Shown here in pieces: positions 1 to 7,269 of a stretch of DNA of 15,000 nt (its first letter is position 1; each line of letters opens with the position of its first letter). The stretch covers positions 27,501 through 42,500 of the forward strand of contig JAWQFJ010015006.1 of assembly GCA_034096865.1 (NCBI GenBank), written 5' to 3'. This DNA comes from Theodoxus fluviatilis. Its lineage: Eukaryota > Mollusca > Gastropoda > Cycloneritida > Neritidae. The position numbers and the translations under genes are program-made. The notes under the pieces are model-generated. The model made no database searches. It saw nothing but the letters and a program-made list of their open reading frames with translations, and had not been told where the DNA came from.

Positions 1-1365
1 GTGGTGATATGTTGTGGTGATATGTTGTGGTGATATGTTGTGGTGATATGTTGTGGTGATATGTTGTGGTGCTATGTTGTGGTGATATGTTGTGGTGATA
101 TGTTGCGGTGATATGTTGTGGTTATATGTTGTGGCGATATGTTGTGGCGATATGTTGTGGTGATATGTTGTGGTGATATGTTGTGGTGATATGTTGTGGT
201 GATATATTGTGGTGATATGTTGTGATGATATATTGTGGTGATATGTTGTGGTGATAAGTTGTGATGATATGTTTTAGTGATATGTTGTGGTGATATGTTG
301 TGATGATATGTTGTGGTGATATGTTGTGATGATATGTTGTGGTGATATGTTGTGGTGATATGTTGTAGTGATATGTTGTGATGATATGTTGTGGTGATAT
401 GTTGTGGTGATATGTTGTGATGATATGTTGTGGTGATATGTTGTGGTGATATGTTGTAGTGATATGTTGTGATGATATGTTGTGGTGATATGTTGTGGTG
501 ATATGTTGTAGTGATATGTTGTGATGATATGTTGTGGTGATATATTGTGGTGATATGTTGTAGTGATATGCTGTGGTGATATGTTGTGGTGATATGTTGA
601 GGTGATATGTTGTGGTGATATGTTGTGGTGATATGTTGTGGTGATATGTTGTGGTGATATGGTGTGGTGATATGCTGTGGTGATATGTTGTGGTGATATG
701 TTTTGATGATATGTTGTGGTGATATGTTGTGGTTAAATGTTGTGGTGATATGTTGTGGGTATATGTTGTGGTGATATGTTGTGGTGATATGTTGTGGTGA
801 TATGTTGTGGTGATATGTTGTAGTGATATGTTGTGGTGATATGTTGTGGTGATATGTTGTGGTGATATGTTGTGGTGATATGTTGTGGTGCTATGTTGTG
901 GTGATATGTTGTGGTGATATGTTGTGGTGATATGTTGTGGTGATATGTTGTGGTGATATGTTGTGGTGATATGTTGTGGTGATATGTTGTGGTGATATGT
1001 TGTGGTGATATGTTGTGGTGATATGTTGTGGTGATATGTTGTGGTGATATGTTGTGGTGATATGTTGTGGTGATTTGTTGTGGTGATATGTTGTAGTGAT
1101 ATGTTGTGGTGATATGTTGTGGTGATATGTTGTGGTGATATGTTGTGGTGATTTGTTGTGGTGATAGGTTGTGGTGATAGGTTGTGGTGTTATGTTGTGG
1201 TGATGCGTTGTGGTGAGATGTTGTGGTGATATGTTGTGGTGATATGTTGTGGTGATATGTTGTGGTGATATGTTGTGGTGATATGTTGTGGTGATATGTT
1301 GTGGTGATATGTTGTGGTGATATGTTGTGGTGATATGTTGTGGTGATATGTTGTGGTGATATGTT
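1..1365. repeat. 13-bp minisatellite array, 105 units
   Basis: The unit is GTGGTGATATGTT. It begins at the window edge, so the array extends further left. The phase is kept exactly: units begin at 1, 482, 781 and 1353, all one plus a multiple of 13, giving 105 units with no net insertion or deletion. Variants are mostly single substitutions. The common ones are GTGATG (B type) and GTAGTG (C type) in place of GTGGTG (A type), with rarer ATATATT, ATTTGTT and ATAGGTT endings. The last clean unit ends at 1365, followed by GGGATCTC. Because 13 is not a multiple of 3, open stretches such as 1190-1375 on the minus strand read a 13-residue peptide in tandem. I regard these as by-products of the repeat and not as coding. 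Confidence 0.97.
339..572. repeat. 52-bp higher-order repeat inside the minisatellite
   Basis: With A = GTGGTGATATGTT, B = GTGATGATATGTT and C = GTAGTGATATGTT, units 27-44 read AACB, AAB, AACB, AACB, A'AC. A four-unit (52-bp) block has therefore been amplified, with one three-unit (39-bp) exception. This is the pattern expected from unequal exchange or slippage of multi-unit blocks. The units to the left (222-338) mix the same variants irregularly, and the right-hand two thirds of the array is almost all A. Confidence 0.8.
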
Positions 1366-2265
1366 GGGATCTCAACGCGAGGACAGGCAGGCTAAACTGA
1401 TGCGGAGAATGTAAATTTCAGCAGACCAGCTTGAGGAAAATAGAGTGTCGCAAGATGGCGCCATCAATTCGTTTGGATATCCCTGGTTGTCGTTGTACTC
1501 TTCATTTAATATGATGATATTAAATGGTCACGCAAGGGGAGACAACCTGGGGAAGTTCACCTACATTTCAGTGCACGGTTATAGCGTTGTTGACTACGTG
1601 ATTGTGTCCTGATGTTTGGAGAATTACTGTGACAGTTTACAGATAATTCCCAACGTATTGTCATCCCACTTATGATTAGAACTTTGAATGAAGACAAAAA
1701 ATCTGCATTGTGGTGATGGCAAGGATACGTGGATCGTCAGACAACGTAAACCTGTATGGAATGAACAGAACTCGTCGCGGTACATCCAAAACTTGGTGGA
1801 AGATTTATCACTGCATAGTAAGCTTAGTCTTCTTTACGACCAGCACTGCTATTGACGAATTCACTGAGGCTCTCACAGAATGTATCGTCAAACCAGCAGA
1901 ATTCATGACGACCGGAACGTATCATAGTAAAAAACAATTTACTCACTGAACTGTGTGTTCGGGAATTCTCCGAGCTTGCGCCGGGAAGTCGAAGTTCACC
2001 AAATCCGGTGGTCGCTTTCGAGAAACTTTTGTGACGCACTGGTCGATGCACAGCGATGAAAATCAGTAATCAGCATTACCATAGTTATTTCACTCCTGAG
2101 ACTGGATTCTCGGAGGGCACAATCCCTGTTATCCACGCTCTTACTCGTGTCTTCTGTGTCTGTCTTGGGTTCTGCTCTCACACGCCTGGCCTGGCGCCAT
2201 TTAGACAGATTCTAGAACCTTCTTGCATCAGCCAGCATCCCCTCGACCATCTGAAAGCAGCTCGA
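1366..2265. other. Unique sequence, no recognised gene
   Basis: This stretch has ordinary base composition and several short open frames. The longest are 1710-1949 on the plus strand and 1824-2051 on the minus strand, and they overlap each other. None shows a domain, signal peptide or motif I recognise. It could be intergenic DNA, intron or the 5' part of a long 3' untranslated region ending at the poly(A) site near 3095. Nothing in it resembles a tRNA or a transposon end. Confidence 0.5.
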
Positions 2266-2266
2266 A

Positions 2267-2285
2267 TGACGTCACGTCACGTGAC
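2267..2285. promoter_or_regulatory. CRE next to a CLEAR-type E-box palindrome
   Basis: TGACGTCA, the full palindromic cAMP-response element, lies at 2267-2274. GTCACGTGAC, the 10-bp palindrome that matches the CLEAR/M-box consensus bound by TFEB/MITF-type factors, lies at 2276-2285. The two are one base apart. In animals such sites are usually promoter-proximal, but no downstream gene is recognisable here. The match is exact; function is inferred from motif identity alone. Confidence 0.35.
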
Positions 2286-2565
2286 ACCTCAAAGGACGAA
2301 TTTACCCTGACTCCCACCCTGCTTGTTCCCTCTTCCAGCTCCTTCCCTCTGGCCGTCGTTTCAGGTCCCTCAAAACGCGCACATGCCGTTTTCAGAACTC
2401 GTTCTTCCCCACGGCAGTGACGGAGCTCAACGCTGTCCAGAACCTCCCCAGGCAGCTTTGCCGCCGCTGATCCTGTTGGCGGTGCGCACACACTTCTCCA
2501 CATCTATGACAGTGCCACTTTCTCTTTTGTGCTTCCTCTGGGCTATATGGACTGCTACTGAGTGT

Positions 2566-2792
2566 GGTTGGGGGTGGGGGGAGGGGATGGGGAGGGGGTG
2601 GGGGTGGGGAAGGGTTGGTCTTCTTGTAGCTTTCACTTGCGCAGGGTTGTTTTTTGTATTGTTCTACTGTATTCTTTTGTGGGGTGACGGGGGTGGGGTG
2701 GGGGTGGGGGGGTGGGGGGGTACGTCTTAGTGGTCTTGTCTCTGTTCATATGTATTATTTATTGCCACTTAAAAGGGGGGTGGGTGGGTGGG
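2566..2792 (+). other. Three G-quadruplex-forming tracts
   Basis: Three G-rich islands sit on the plus strand: 2566-2617 (many runs of 3-6 G), 2680-2720 (runs of 4-7 G separated by single T) and 2775-2792. The last is GGGGGG followed by three TGGG, so every loop is a single T. Single-nucleotide loops are known to give very stable parallel quadruplexes. If the region is transcribed rightward toward the poly(A) signal near 3095, these would be RNA quadruplexes in a 3' untranslated region. Confidence 0.7.
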
Positions 2793-3094
2793 TGTATCAT
2801 CTTAGTTTGTTCCTCTTTTGTCAACAGTTCTTAAATAGTAACTTTAACTGTTCATTGTATATTGCCCCATTTACCAGTTAACCCTTTTGGTTTCAGGTGT
2901 AGTCTTATCTCTTGTCTGTGTGCAGCTGCGTGTGTGTCGTGAGTGAGGTACATCGGGAAATGTCCATGTTTTTTGCATAAACGGCGTGTTAGGGTGTGTA
3001 AGCGATGCGTGTGTTTGGCTTTTTGTTTTGTTTCTTTTAGCTATCATCACTTAGTTTTCCTCGTGCTCGTTTTTTAAATGATGTCACTTGGCGC

Positions 3095-3137
3095 AATAAA
3101 TTACTGTGTACTGTGTACTGTGTATGTACGTAACGTA
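3095..3137 (+). promoter_or_regulatory. Candidate polyadenylation site
   Basis: AATAAA lies at 3095-3100. About 8 bases later there is a GT-rich stretch in which CTGTGTA repeats, up to about 3125. The hexamer plus a GU-rich downstream element is the classical metazoan cleavage and polyadenylation arrangement, with cleavage expected around 3110-3120. This makes a rightward transcript ending here the best gene-related hypothesis for the left third of the window. No coding exon for it is visible, so it would be a terminal untranslated exon or a non-coding RNA. Confidence 0.45.
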
Positions 3138-3193
3138 GCTAAACAACGACAGAGGCGAGGAGACTGACGTAAGAGTTCGAAAGTGCCACGCCA

Positions 3194-3226
3194 TTCCGGC
3201 AGATTCCGGAACATTCCGGCACATTC
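3194..3226. promoter_or_regulatory. Heat-shock-element-like array
   Basis: TTC triplets occur at 3194, 3204, 3214 and 3224, exactly 10 bp apart, inside a near 10-bp repeat (CATTCCGGCA). Between 3204 and 3216 the sequence TTCCGGAACATTC is a perfect three-unit element of the TTCnnGAAnnTTC form. The inverted positions on either side read GCA in place of GAA, one mismatch each. The array could bind HSF1, or it could be a small chance tandem repeat. No heat-shock gene is recognisable nearby. Confidence 0.35.
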
Positions 3227-3291
3227 CAAAACCTTCGCAACACACTCATAGAACAAAGAAGCAACGTCAGTCAATTTCGATACGTGGGTAA

Positions 3292-3295
<4 letters not shown>

Positions 3296-3335
<40 letters not shown>

Positions 3336-3476
3336 CACACACATACACGCGCGCACACACATACGCACGCACACACACACACGCGCGCGCGCACACATAC
3401 GCACACACACACACACTCACGCACACATAGACACACACACACACAGACACACACACACACACAGATACACACACAG

Positions 3477-3570
<94 letters not shown>
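3296..3570. repeat. (CA)n microsatellite, interrupted
   Basis: About 275 bp of CA dinucleotides on the plus strand, with CG, TA and GA interruptions in the first two thirds and an almost pure run from about 3506 to 3570. The alternating purine-pyrimidine pattern, including a CGCGCGCG segment near 3383, could adopt Z-DNA. The Cys/Val open frames on the minus strand (3101-3637, 3295-3570) only translate the repeat. Confidence 0.97.
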
Positions 3571-3572
<2 letters not shown>

Positions 3573-3731
3573 CTTGTGTTAAGTCGAAGCGATCTGGTCA
3601 GTGCCTTCCTCTGTAGCAAATATCGACAGAGACTCATGACACAGGCAGCATAAATTAATGCAATGATTGTGTAGTTGTGTTAGTAATCCAACTCGCTGTG
3701 GTCTTTTCTTGAAAATCGTACATCCATATAT
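3571..3731. other. Short unique spacer before the mariner relic
   Basis: 160 bp between the (CA)n block and the left arm of the fold-back element. No gene, terminal repeat or target duplication is visible apart from TATATA directly before the arm. Confidence 0.4.
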
Positions 3732-3884
3732 ACCCAAAATGAATGCAACCCATAAAAGTATGCACAACTGCTACAAATGTGAATGGATTGAGTTGAGTTT
3801 TTACACACATCAACGTACGATAATAACAATTAAGTTTTGAAAGTTTGAGTCATTTCGGTTGGGTGGTCCACATGTTAGCGACGT

Positions 3885-4265
3885 TCAAAGATATGCTCCA
3901 AATGTCCACCACGTTGACGGAGACTGAATGCGGCGTGCAAAATTGTTCACCACACGAACACACTCTGCCCCTGGAATCTCCCTGATCTTTGTTGTTATTG
4001 CAGCTTTCAAGTCCGGGATTGTCTGGGGGTTGTTCTCATAGACGTGGTCTTTGAAATAACCCCACAGATAGAAATCTGGGGGGTTAAGGTCAGGTGAGTG
4101 CGGGGCCCACTCAGGGTCACATCTTCTGCTGATCAGTCGCTCTTGAAAGCGTTGTCGCAGCCAGGTCAGCGTTTGGTTTGATGTGTGTGGGGTGGCCCCG
4201 TCCTGCTGGAACCACTGCTCTGCACGAATGAGTCGAGCAGGACGGGGCCACCCCACACACATCAA
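3885..4265 (-). pseudogene. Mariner transposase C-terminal fragment (left arm)
   Basis: This reads leftward as 126 residues. Residues 1-10 come from the antisense of the right arm and are not transposase; residues 11-20 come from the spacer. The recognisable part begins around RAEQWFQQDGATPH. Asp22 would be the second catalytic aspartate of the DDE/D superfamily and Asp64, in SPDLNPPDFYLWGY, the third. There are 41 residues between them, the DD41D spacing of Rosa-like mariners. The first aspartate and the DNA-binding domain are missing. After residue 114 the frame is wrong: the family's GGHLEH-type C-terminal motif is present in the DNA but in another frame, so a frameshift precedes the end. 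A full transposase in this superfamily is about 340-350 residues. It is a dead remnant. Confidence 0.88.
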
Positions 4266-4577
4266 ACCAAACGCTGACCTGGCTGCGACAACGCTTTCAA
4301 GAGCGACTGATCAGCAGAAGATGTGACCCTGAGTGGGCCCCGCACTCACCTGACCTTAAACCCCCAGATTTCTATCTGTGGGGTTATTTGAAAGACCACG
4401 TCTATGAGAACAACCCCAGACAATCCCGGACTTGAAAGCTGCAATAACAACAAAGATCAGGGAGATTCCAGGGGCAGAGTGTGTTCGTGTGGTGAACAAT
4501 TTTGCACGCCGCATTCAGTCTCCGTCAACGTGGTGGACATTTGGAGCATATCTTTGAACGTCGCTAACATGTGGACC
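4236..4577 (+). pseudogene. Inverted second copy of the transposase fragment (right arm)
   Basis: This is the same transposase C-terminal region read rightward, ending at a stop after the GGHLEH-type motif near 4533-4560. It carries the frameshift found in the left arm and one more lesion: a run of five C in the left copy is four C here (near 4413-4416), which leads to an early stop. It cannot encode a working protein. The C-terminal motif marks the true end of the ancestral gene at about 4577. Confidence 0.8.
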
Positions 4578-4742
4578 ACCCAACCGAAATGACTCAAACT
4601 TTCAAAACTTAATTGTTATTATCGTACGTTGATGTGTGTAAAAACTCAACTCAATCCATTCACATTTGTAGCAGTTGTGCATACTTTTATGGGTTGCATT
4701 CATTTTGGGTCACCCTGTAGTTGATAATACAGAGTTGGGTTT

Positions 4743-4885
4743 CCCCCTGTGGGTTGAGGGTAAGAATAGACCCCCTGTGGGTTGAGGGTAAGAATAGACC
4801 CCGTGTGGGTTGAGGGTAAGAATAGACCCCCTGTGGGTTGAGGGTAAGAATAGACCCCCTGTGGGTTGAGGGTAAGAATAGACCC
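4743..4885. repeat. 28-bp minisatellite, five units
   Basis: GGGTTGAGGGTAAGAATAGA plus CCCCCTGT repeats with starts at 4751, 4779, 4807, 4835 and 4863, exactly 28 bp apart. One unit has CCCCGTGT in place of CCCCCTGT; the rest are identical. It begins 24 bp beyond the mariner's right end. The open frames on the minus strand here (4687-4953, 4700-4969) are products of the repeat. Confidence 0.93.
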
Positions 4886-4969
4886 ACCGCGTCTCTCAAA
4901 GCGATTAGTGCAAGGCGAATAACTAGGAACATTGAGGCTTGGCTTGCTGTCATGGAAACACTGCAGCAA
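4886..4969. other. Unassigned spacer between minisatellite and LINE
   Basis: 84 bp with no recognisable coding content. It may be the far 5' edge of the LINE fragment, too diverged to recognise by eye. Confidence 0.3.
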
Positions 4970-5011
4970 CTCTGGATGTGACTCTCATCTTGGCGCTTCT
5001 TGACTTACCGC

Positions 5012-5200
5012 AATAGCCTTCTAACTGCAGCAACTAGTGGACAGATACAGAGACTGCAACAGCCTTCTAACTGCAGCAACTAGTGGACAGATACAGAGAC
5101 TGCAACAGCCTTCTAACTGCAGCAACTAGTGGGCAGATACAGAGACTGCAACAGCCTTCTAACTGCAGCAACTAGTGGACAGATACAGAGACTGCAACGT
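5012..5200 (+). repeat. 46-bp tandem repeat inside the LINE, four units
   Basis: CTAACTGCAGCAACTAGTGG recurs at 5021, 5067, 5113 and 5159, a 46-bp period. Each unit spans the LINE codons for CNSLL to QRLQ. The short sequence TGCAA(C/T) lies at both edges of the ancestral segment, which could have seeded the duplication. Since 46 is 3n+1, each unit shifts the frame; only the last unit is in frame with the downstream reverse transcriptase sequence. The third unit has GGGCAG where the others have GGACAG. Confidence 0.92.
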
Positions 5201-5605
5201 CTTCAGAACTCTGCGGCAAGAGTGGTAAAGCGACAGCCAAGATGGGCTCACGTGACTCCAATGCTCCAAGATCTCCATTGGCTACCAGTTCGACTGCGAT
5301 CGGAATTAAAAACTCTTTCCGTAGTTTTCAAGTCTGCGACTAATCAGGCTCCATCCTACCTCTCGGAGCTGGTAGAGTCTCATAATCCCACGAGGAATCT
5401 CCGATCCTCAAGCCGACGACTGCTTCGTGTCCCACAAACAAGACTGAAAAACGATGGCGATAGATCATTTAGTGTTGTGGGACCCAGACTGTGGAACCAG
5501 CTTCCTGAGTCACTGAGGTCTGCTCCGTGTTTGGCTGCCTTCAAAACTGGCCTCAATACTTATTCATTTCACAATGTCTCGCCAATAGCACATTCTGTGA
5601 TGTGA
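5129..5605 (+). pseudogene. LINE reverse transcriptase C-terminal fragment
   Basis: 158 residues are open, but the Met is an accident of the tandem-repeat junction; homology starts at about residue 6 (DCNSLL). Landmarks of the post-polymerase region of CR1/L2-type proteins are LQNSAARVV (25-33), LHWLPV (49-54), FKSATNQAPSYLSEL (67-81), LRSSSRRLLRVP (91-102), GDRSFSVVGPRLWNQLP (110-126) and FKTGLNTYSF (138-147). The catalytic YxDD region lies further upstream in the intact protein and is absent. There is no internal stop in this segment, so the insertion may be fairly recent. It cannot act without the missing domains. Confidence 0.85.
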
Positions 5606-5636
5606 TATATGGCGCAATATAAATTGAAATACATAC

Positions 5637-6156
5637 AAGCGGGCGTTTAAGATAGAGCAGTGACGCGATCCAAATTTGTTCGTTCAGGATGTCGGTGCGT
5701 CGATCAAGTTTTGCCATTCTCACCCACTGATACCAGGAGCGCGATCAAGTCTCTCTTCGAAGGTCTGCGCAGCGCTACATTTCACCTACAGCGTCGTTCA
5801 GACTTCTCAGTCGAGTCGTTCAAGGGCAAGTGTAGTTGAATGTCAACTGCGCTGAACCTTCGCACTGCATGCGAAATTGAAGCCTGAACGCACACGATGC
5901 TCCGTGAACGACTGATTTGCATGTGCCTCGCTCTCATACTGCTCTGTGTCGTCCATCTTGAATGCACACCTCTTCTATAATTATTCGTGATCAATAGCCT
6001 TAAGTAACCTACAAAGGTTGATGGGCTTTACAACTCCATCCATTCATGCGTCATTCACAAAGAACCATGTACTCTGCACTGGCAGACAGAAAAGGTTTCG
6101 GACATCTGGTAGAGTGCGAACTCTCGGCTTCCTGGTGAATGTCCTAGTGTTTTCAC
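5637..6156. other. Unique sequence, no recognised gene
   Basis: About 520 bp between the LINE tail and a (TG)n block. It holds a 70-codon open frame on the minus strand (5782-5994) with no recognisable feature, and a plus-strand frame from 6018 that runs into the microsatellite. I see no RNA gene, transposon end or tandem repeat in it. Confidence 0.4.
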
Positions 6157-6205
6157 GTGTGTGTATGTGTATGTATGTGTATGTTTGTGTGTGTGTTGTG
6201 TGTGT

Positions 6206-6249
<44 letters not shown>

Positions 6250-6358
6250 ATGTGTGTGTGAGTGTGTGTGTGTGTGTGTGTGTATCTGTGTGTGTATGTC
6301 TTTGTGTGTGTATGTCTTTGTGTGTGTGTTTGTGTGTGTGTGTTTCTGTGTGTGTGTA

Positions 6359-6389
<31 letters not shown>

Positions 6390-6493
6390 CTGTGTGAATG
6401 TGTGTGTGTGTCTTTGTGTATGTATGTTTGTATGTATGTATGTATGTGTGTATGTGTGTGTGTGTATCTGTGTGTGTATCTGTGTGTGTGTTT
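6157..6493. repeat. (TG)n microsatellite, interrupted
   Basis: About 335 bp of TG dinucleotides on the plus strand, broken by TATG, TCTT and TCTG variants. A TATG tetranucleotide patch lies at about 6418-6447. Motifs such as TGTGTGTATGTCTTTG repeat, which indicates slippage of longer blocks. The long Cys/Val (plus) and Thr/His (minus) frames through it are artefacts of the repeat. Confidence 0.96.
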
Positions 6494-7019
6494 GGGACTG
6501 AAAATTGTGGTCGTGAAAACGAATTCCGAGGTGGTCGTAATTCTGAGACTTTTAGACATTGAAAAGATAGGAATAGTTTCGGGACTGTCAAAAAATGGTA
6601 GTATTCTTGAAGAGGTTTTAAGGTGAGGTTTCATTGTATTTCTTCAAGAAATGGTGTAACTGGCAGTGCATGGATTTTGCCCACATCTTGTGATAAGGAT
6701 CGTGGACTCAGATTTAATGAATTCTAATGATTAGCTGCAGAAACTATTCATAGCAGATGCTATTGGAAAAAAAGTAGGTGTGCGTTTTGTGCATGCCAGT
6801 TATCCCTGTCAGTTTACATGTATTGATCTATTTAATAAAACAAGTCATATCTCTTTCTTTCTTTTTTTAGTCAGAGCCAGGAAAAGTAATCAGATGCATT
6901 TTTTTACGTGCTTGTTATTCTTTTCAATTTACTTATCTATTTTATGAAACAAGTCCTATTTTCATCTTTCTTTCTTTTTACCAGAGCTTTGCCAAATTCA
7001 AGATTCTTCTGTTTTCCAG
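6494..7019. other. AT-rich unique sequence
   Basis: No recognisable gene. It contains the duplicated segment described separately (6796-6987) and T-rich tracts that resemble intron ends. AATAAA at 6834 lies within the duplication and has no clear GU-rich element behind it. Confidence 0.4.
6796..6987. repeat. Diverged tandem duplication with splice-acceptor-like ends
   Basis: The segment 6796-6877 resembles 6911-6987. Shared blocks are CAGTTTAC/CAATTTAC, TATTTAATAAAACAAGTC/TATTTTATGAAACAAGTC, CTTTCTTTCTTTTT and CAGAGC. Small gaps separate the blocks, so the duplication is old. Both copies end in a long pyrimidine tract followed by TAG or CAG, the layout of a 3' splice site. Confidence 0.6.
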
Positions 7020-7143
7020 CTGTTGATTATGATCCACCAAGAACTCTGTGAAATCTTTTGGGCAGATTTCCTGACTTCCAGCATTGATTATTCTGCTCAT
7101 TGTTTGATGAGTTATGGTCAGGCAGACATCTATGAGTGCTCAA
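7020..7143 (+). other. Candidate internal exon (weak)
   Basis: TTCTGTTTTCCAG precedes 7020 and GTAAGA begins at 7144, good acceptor and donor matches. The 124 bp between are open in one frame for 41 codons, containing ELCEIFWADFLTSSIDYSA. I recognise no domain. Open length this short occurs by chance, so the call rests on the two splice-like boundaries. It could equally be random AT-rich DNA. Confidence 0.18.
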
Positions 7144-7253
7144 GTAAGATAGAGAGTACATATAAAAAAGACACAAGGTACTTTTTTTCTTGTTGTGTTA
7201 CAAATGGTTTTCAAAGACTCTTTTTAGAAGAGAATCACAGCATTTCAATGAAT

Positions 7254-7269
7254 CCCCCCCCCCCCCCCC
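7254..7269. repeat. C16 homopolymer
   Basis: Sixteen consecutive C. Its length is likely to vary between individuals and between sequencing reads. Confidence 0.95.

Larger units (their letters stand above)
3732..4719. mobile_element. Fold-back mariner-type (Rosa-like DD41D) element, inverted duplication
   Basis: The left arm (3732-4207) and right arm (4236-4710) are reverse complements of each other. I count two mismatches and one single-base gap over about 475 bp. The spacer is 28 bp (4208-4235). Each arm carries the 3' half of a mariner-superfamily transposase gene plus its 3' terminal repeat. The right end continues to a complete-looking outer terminus, whose inverse begins CAGGGTGACCC, next to a TA (4718-4719); mariners insert at TA. 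The left end stops at ACCC and lacks the outer seven bases. The 5' half of the transposase gene is absent from both arms. The spacer is extra transposase sequence belonging to the left copy. Confidence 0.9.
4970..5636 (+). mobile_element. 5'-truncated CR1/L2-group LINE
   Basis: This is the 3' end of a non-LTR retrotransposon. It contains the C-terminal part of the reverse transcriptase, a stop at 5603-5605, and a very short 3' untranslated tail ending GGCGCAATATAAATTGAAA then ATACATACA. A short tail ending in a simple repeat is typical of the L2/CR1 group. Upstream homology probably reaches about 4970: ACTCTCATCTTGGCGCTTCTTGAC can be read toward the conserved DYCNSLL motif if one extra T at the 5004-5006 run is skipped. 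Endonuclease and most of the polymerase domain are absent, as expected of a truncated insertion. Confidence 0.8.

Noticed and set aside
1..1365. CRISPR array
   Set aside because: Direct repeats have no unique spacers between them; the unit is 13 bp and continuous.
1190..1375. Minus-strand open frame with a 13-residue repeat
   Set aside because: It is the minisatellite read through; other units and frames contain stops.
3101..3637. 178-codon Cys/Val-rich protein on the minus strand
   Set aside because: Translation of (CA)n; composition and frame follow the repeat.
4743..4885. 28-bp repeat as a CRISPR array
   Set aside because: Units are contiguous with no spacers, and the genome is animal-like.
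6018..6634. Cys/Val and Thr/His proteins of about 200 residues
   Set aside because: Both strands of the same (TG)n block are open, the signature of simple repeat DNA.
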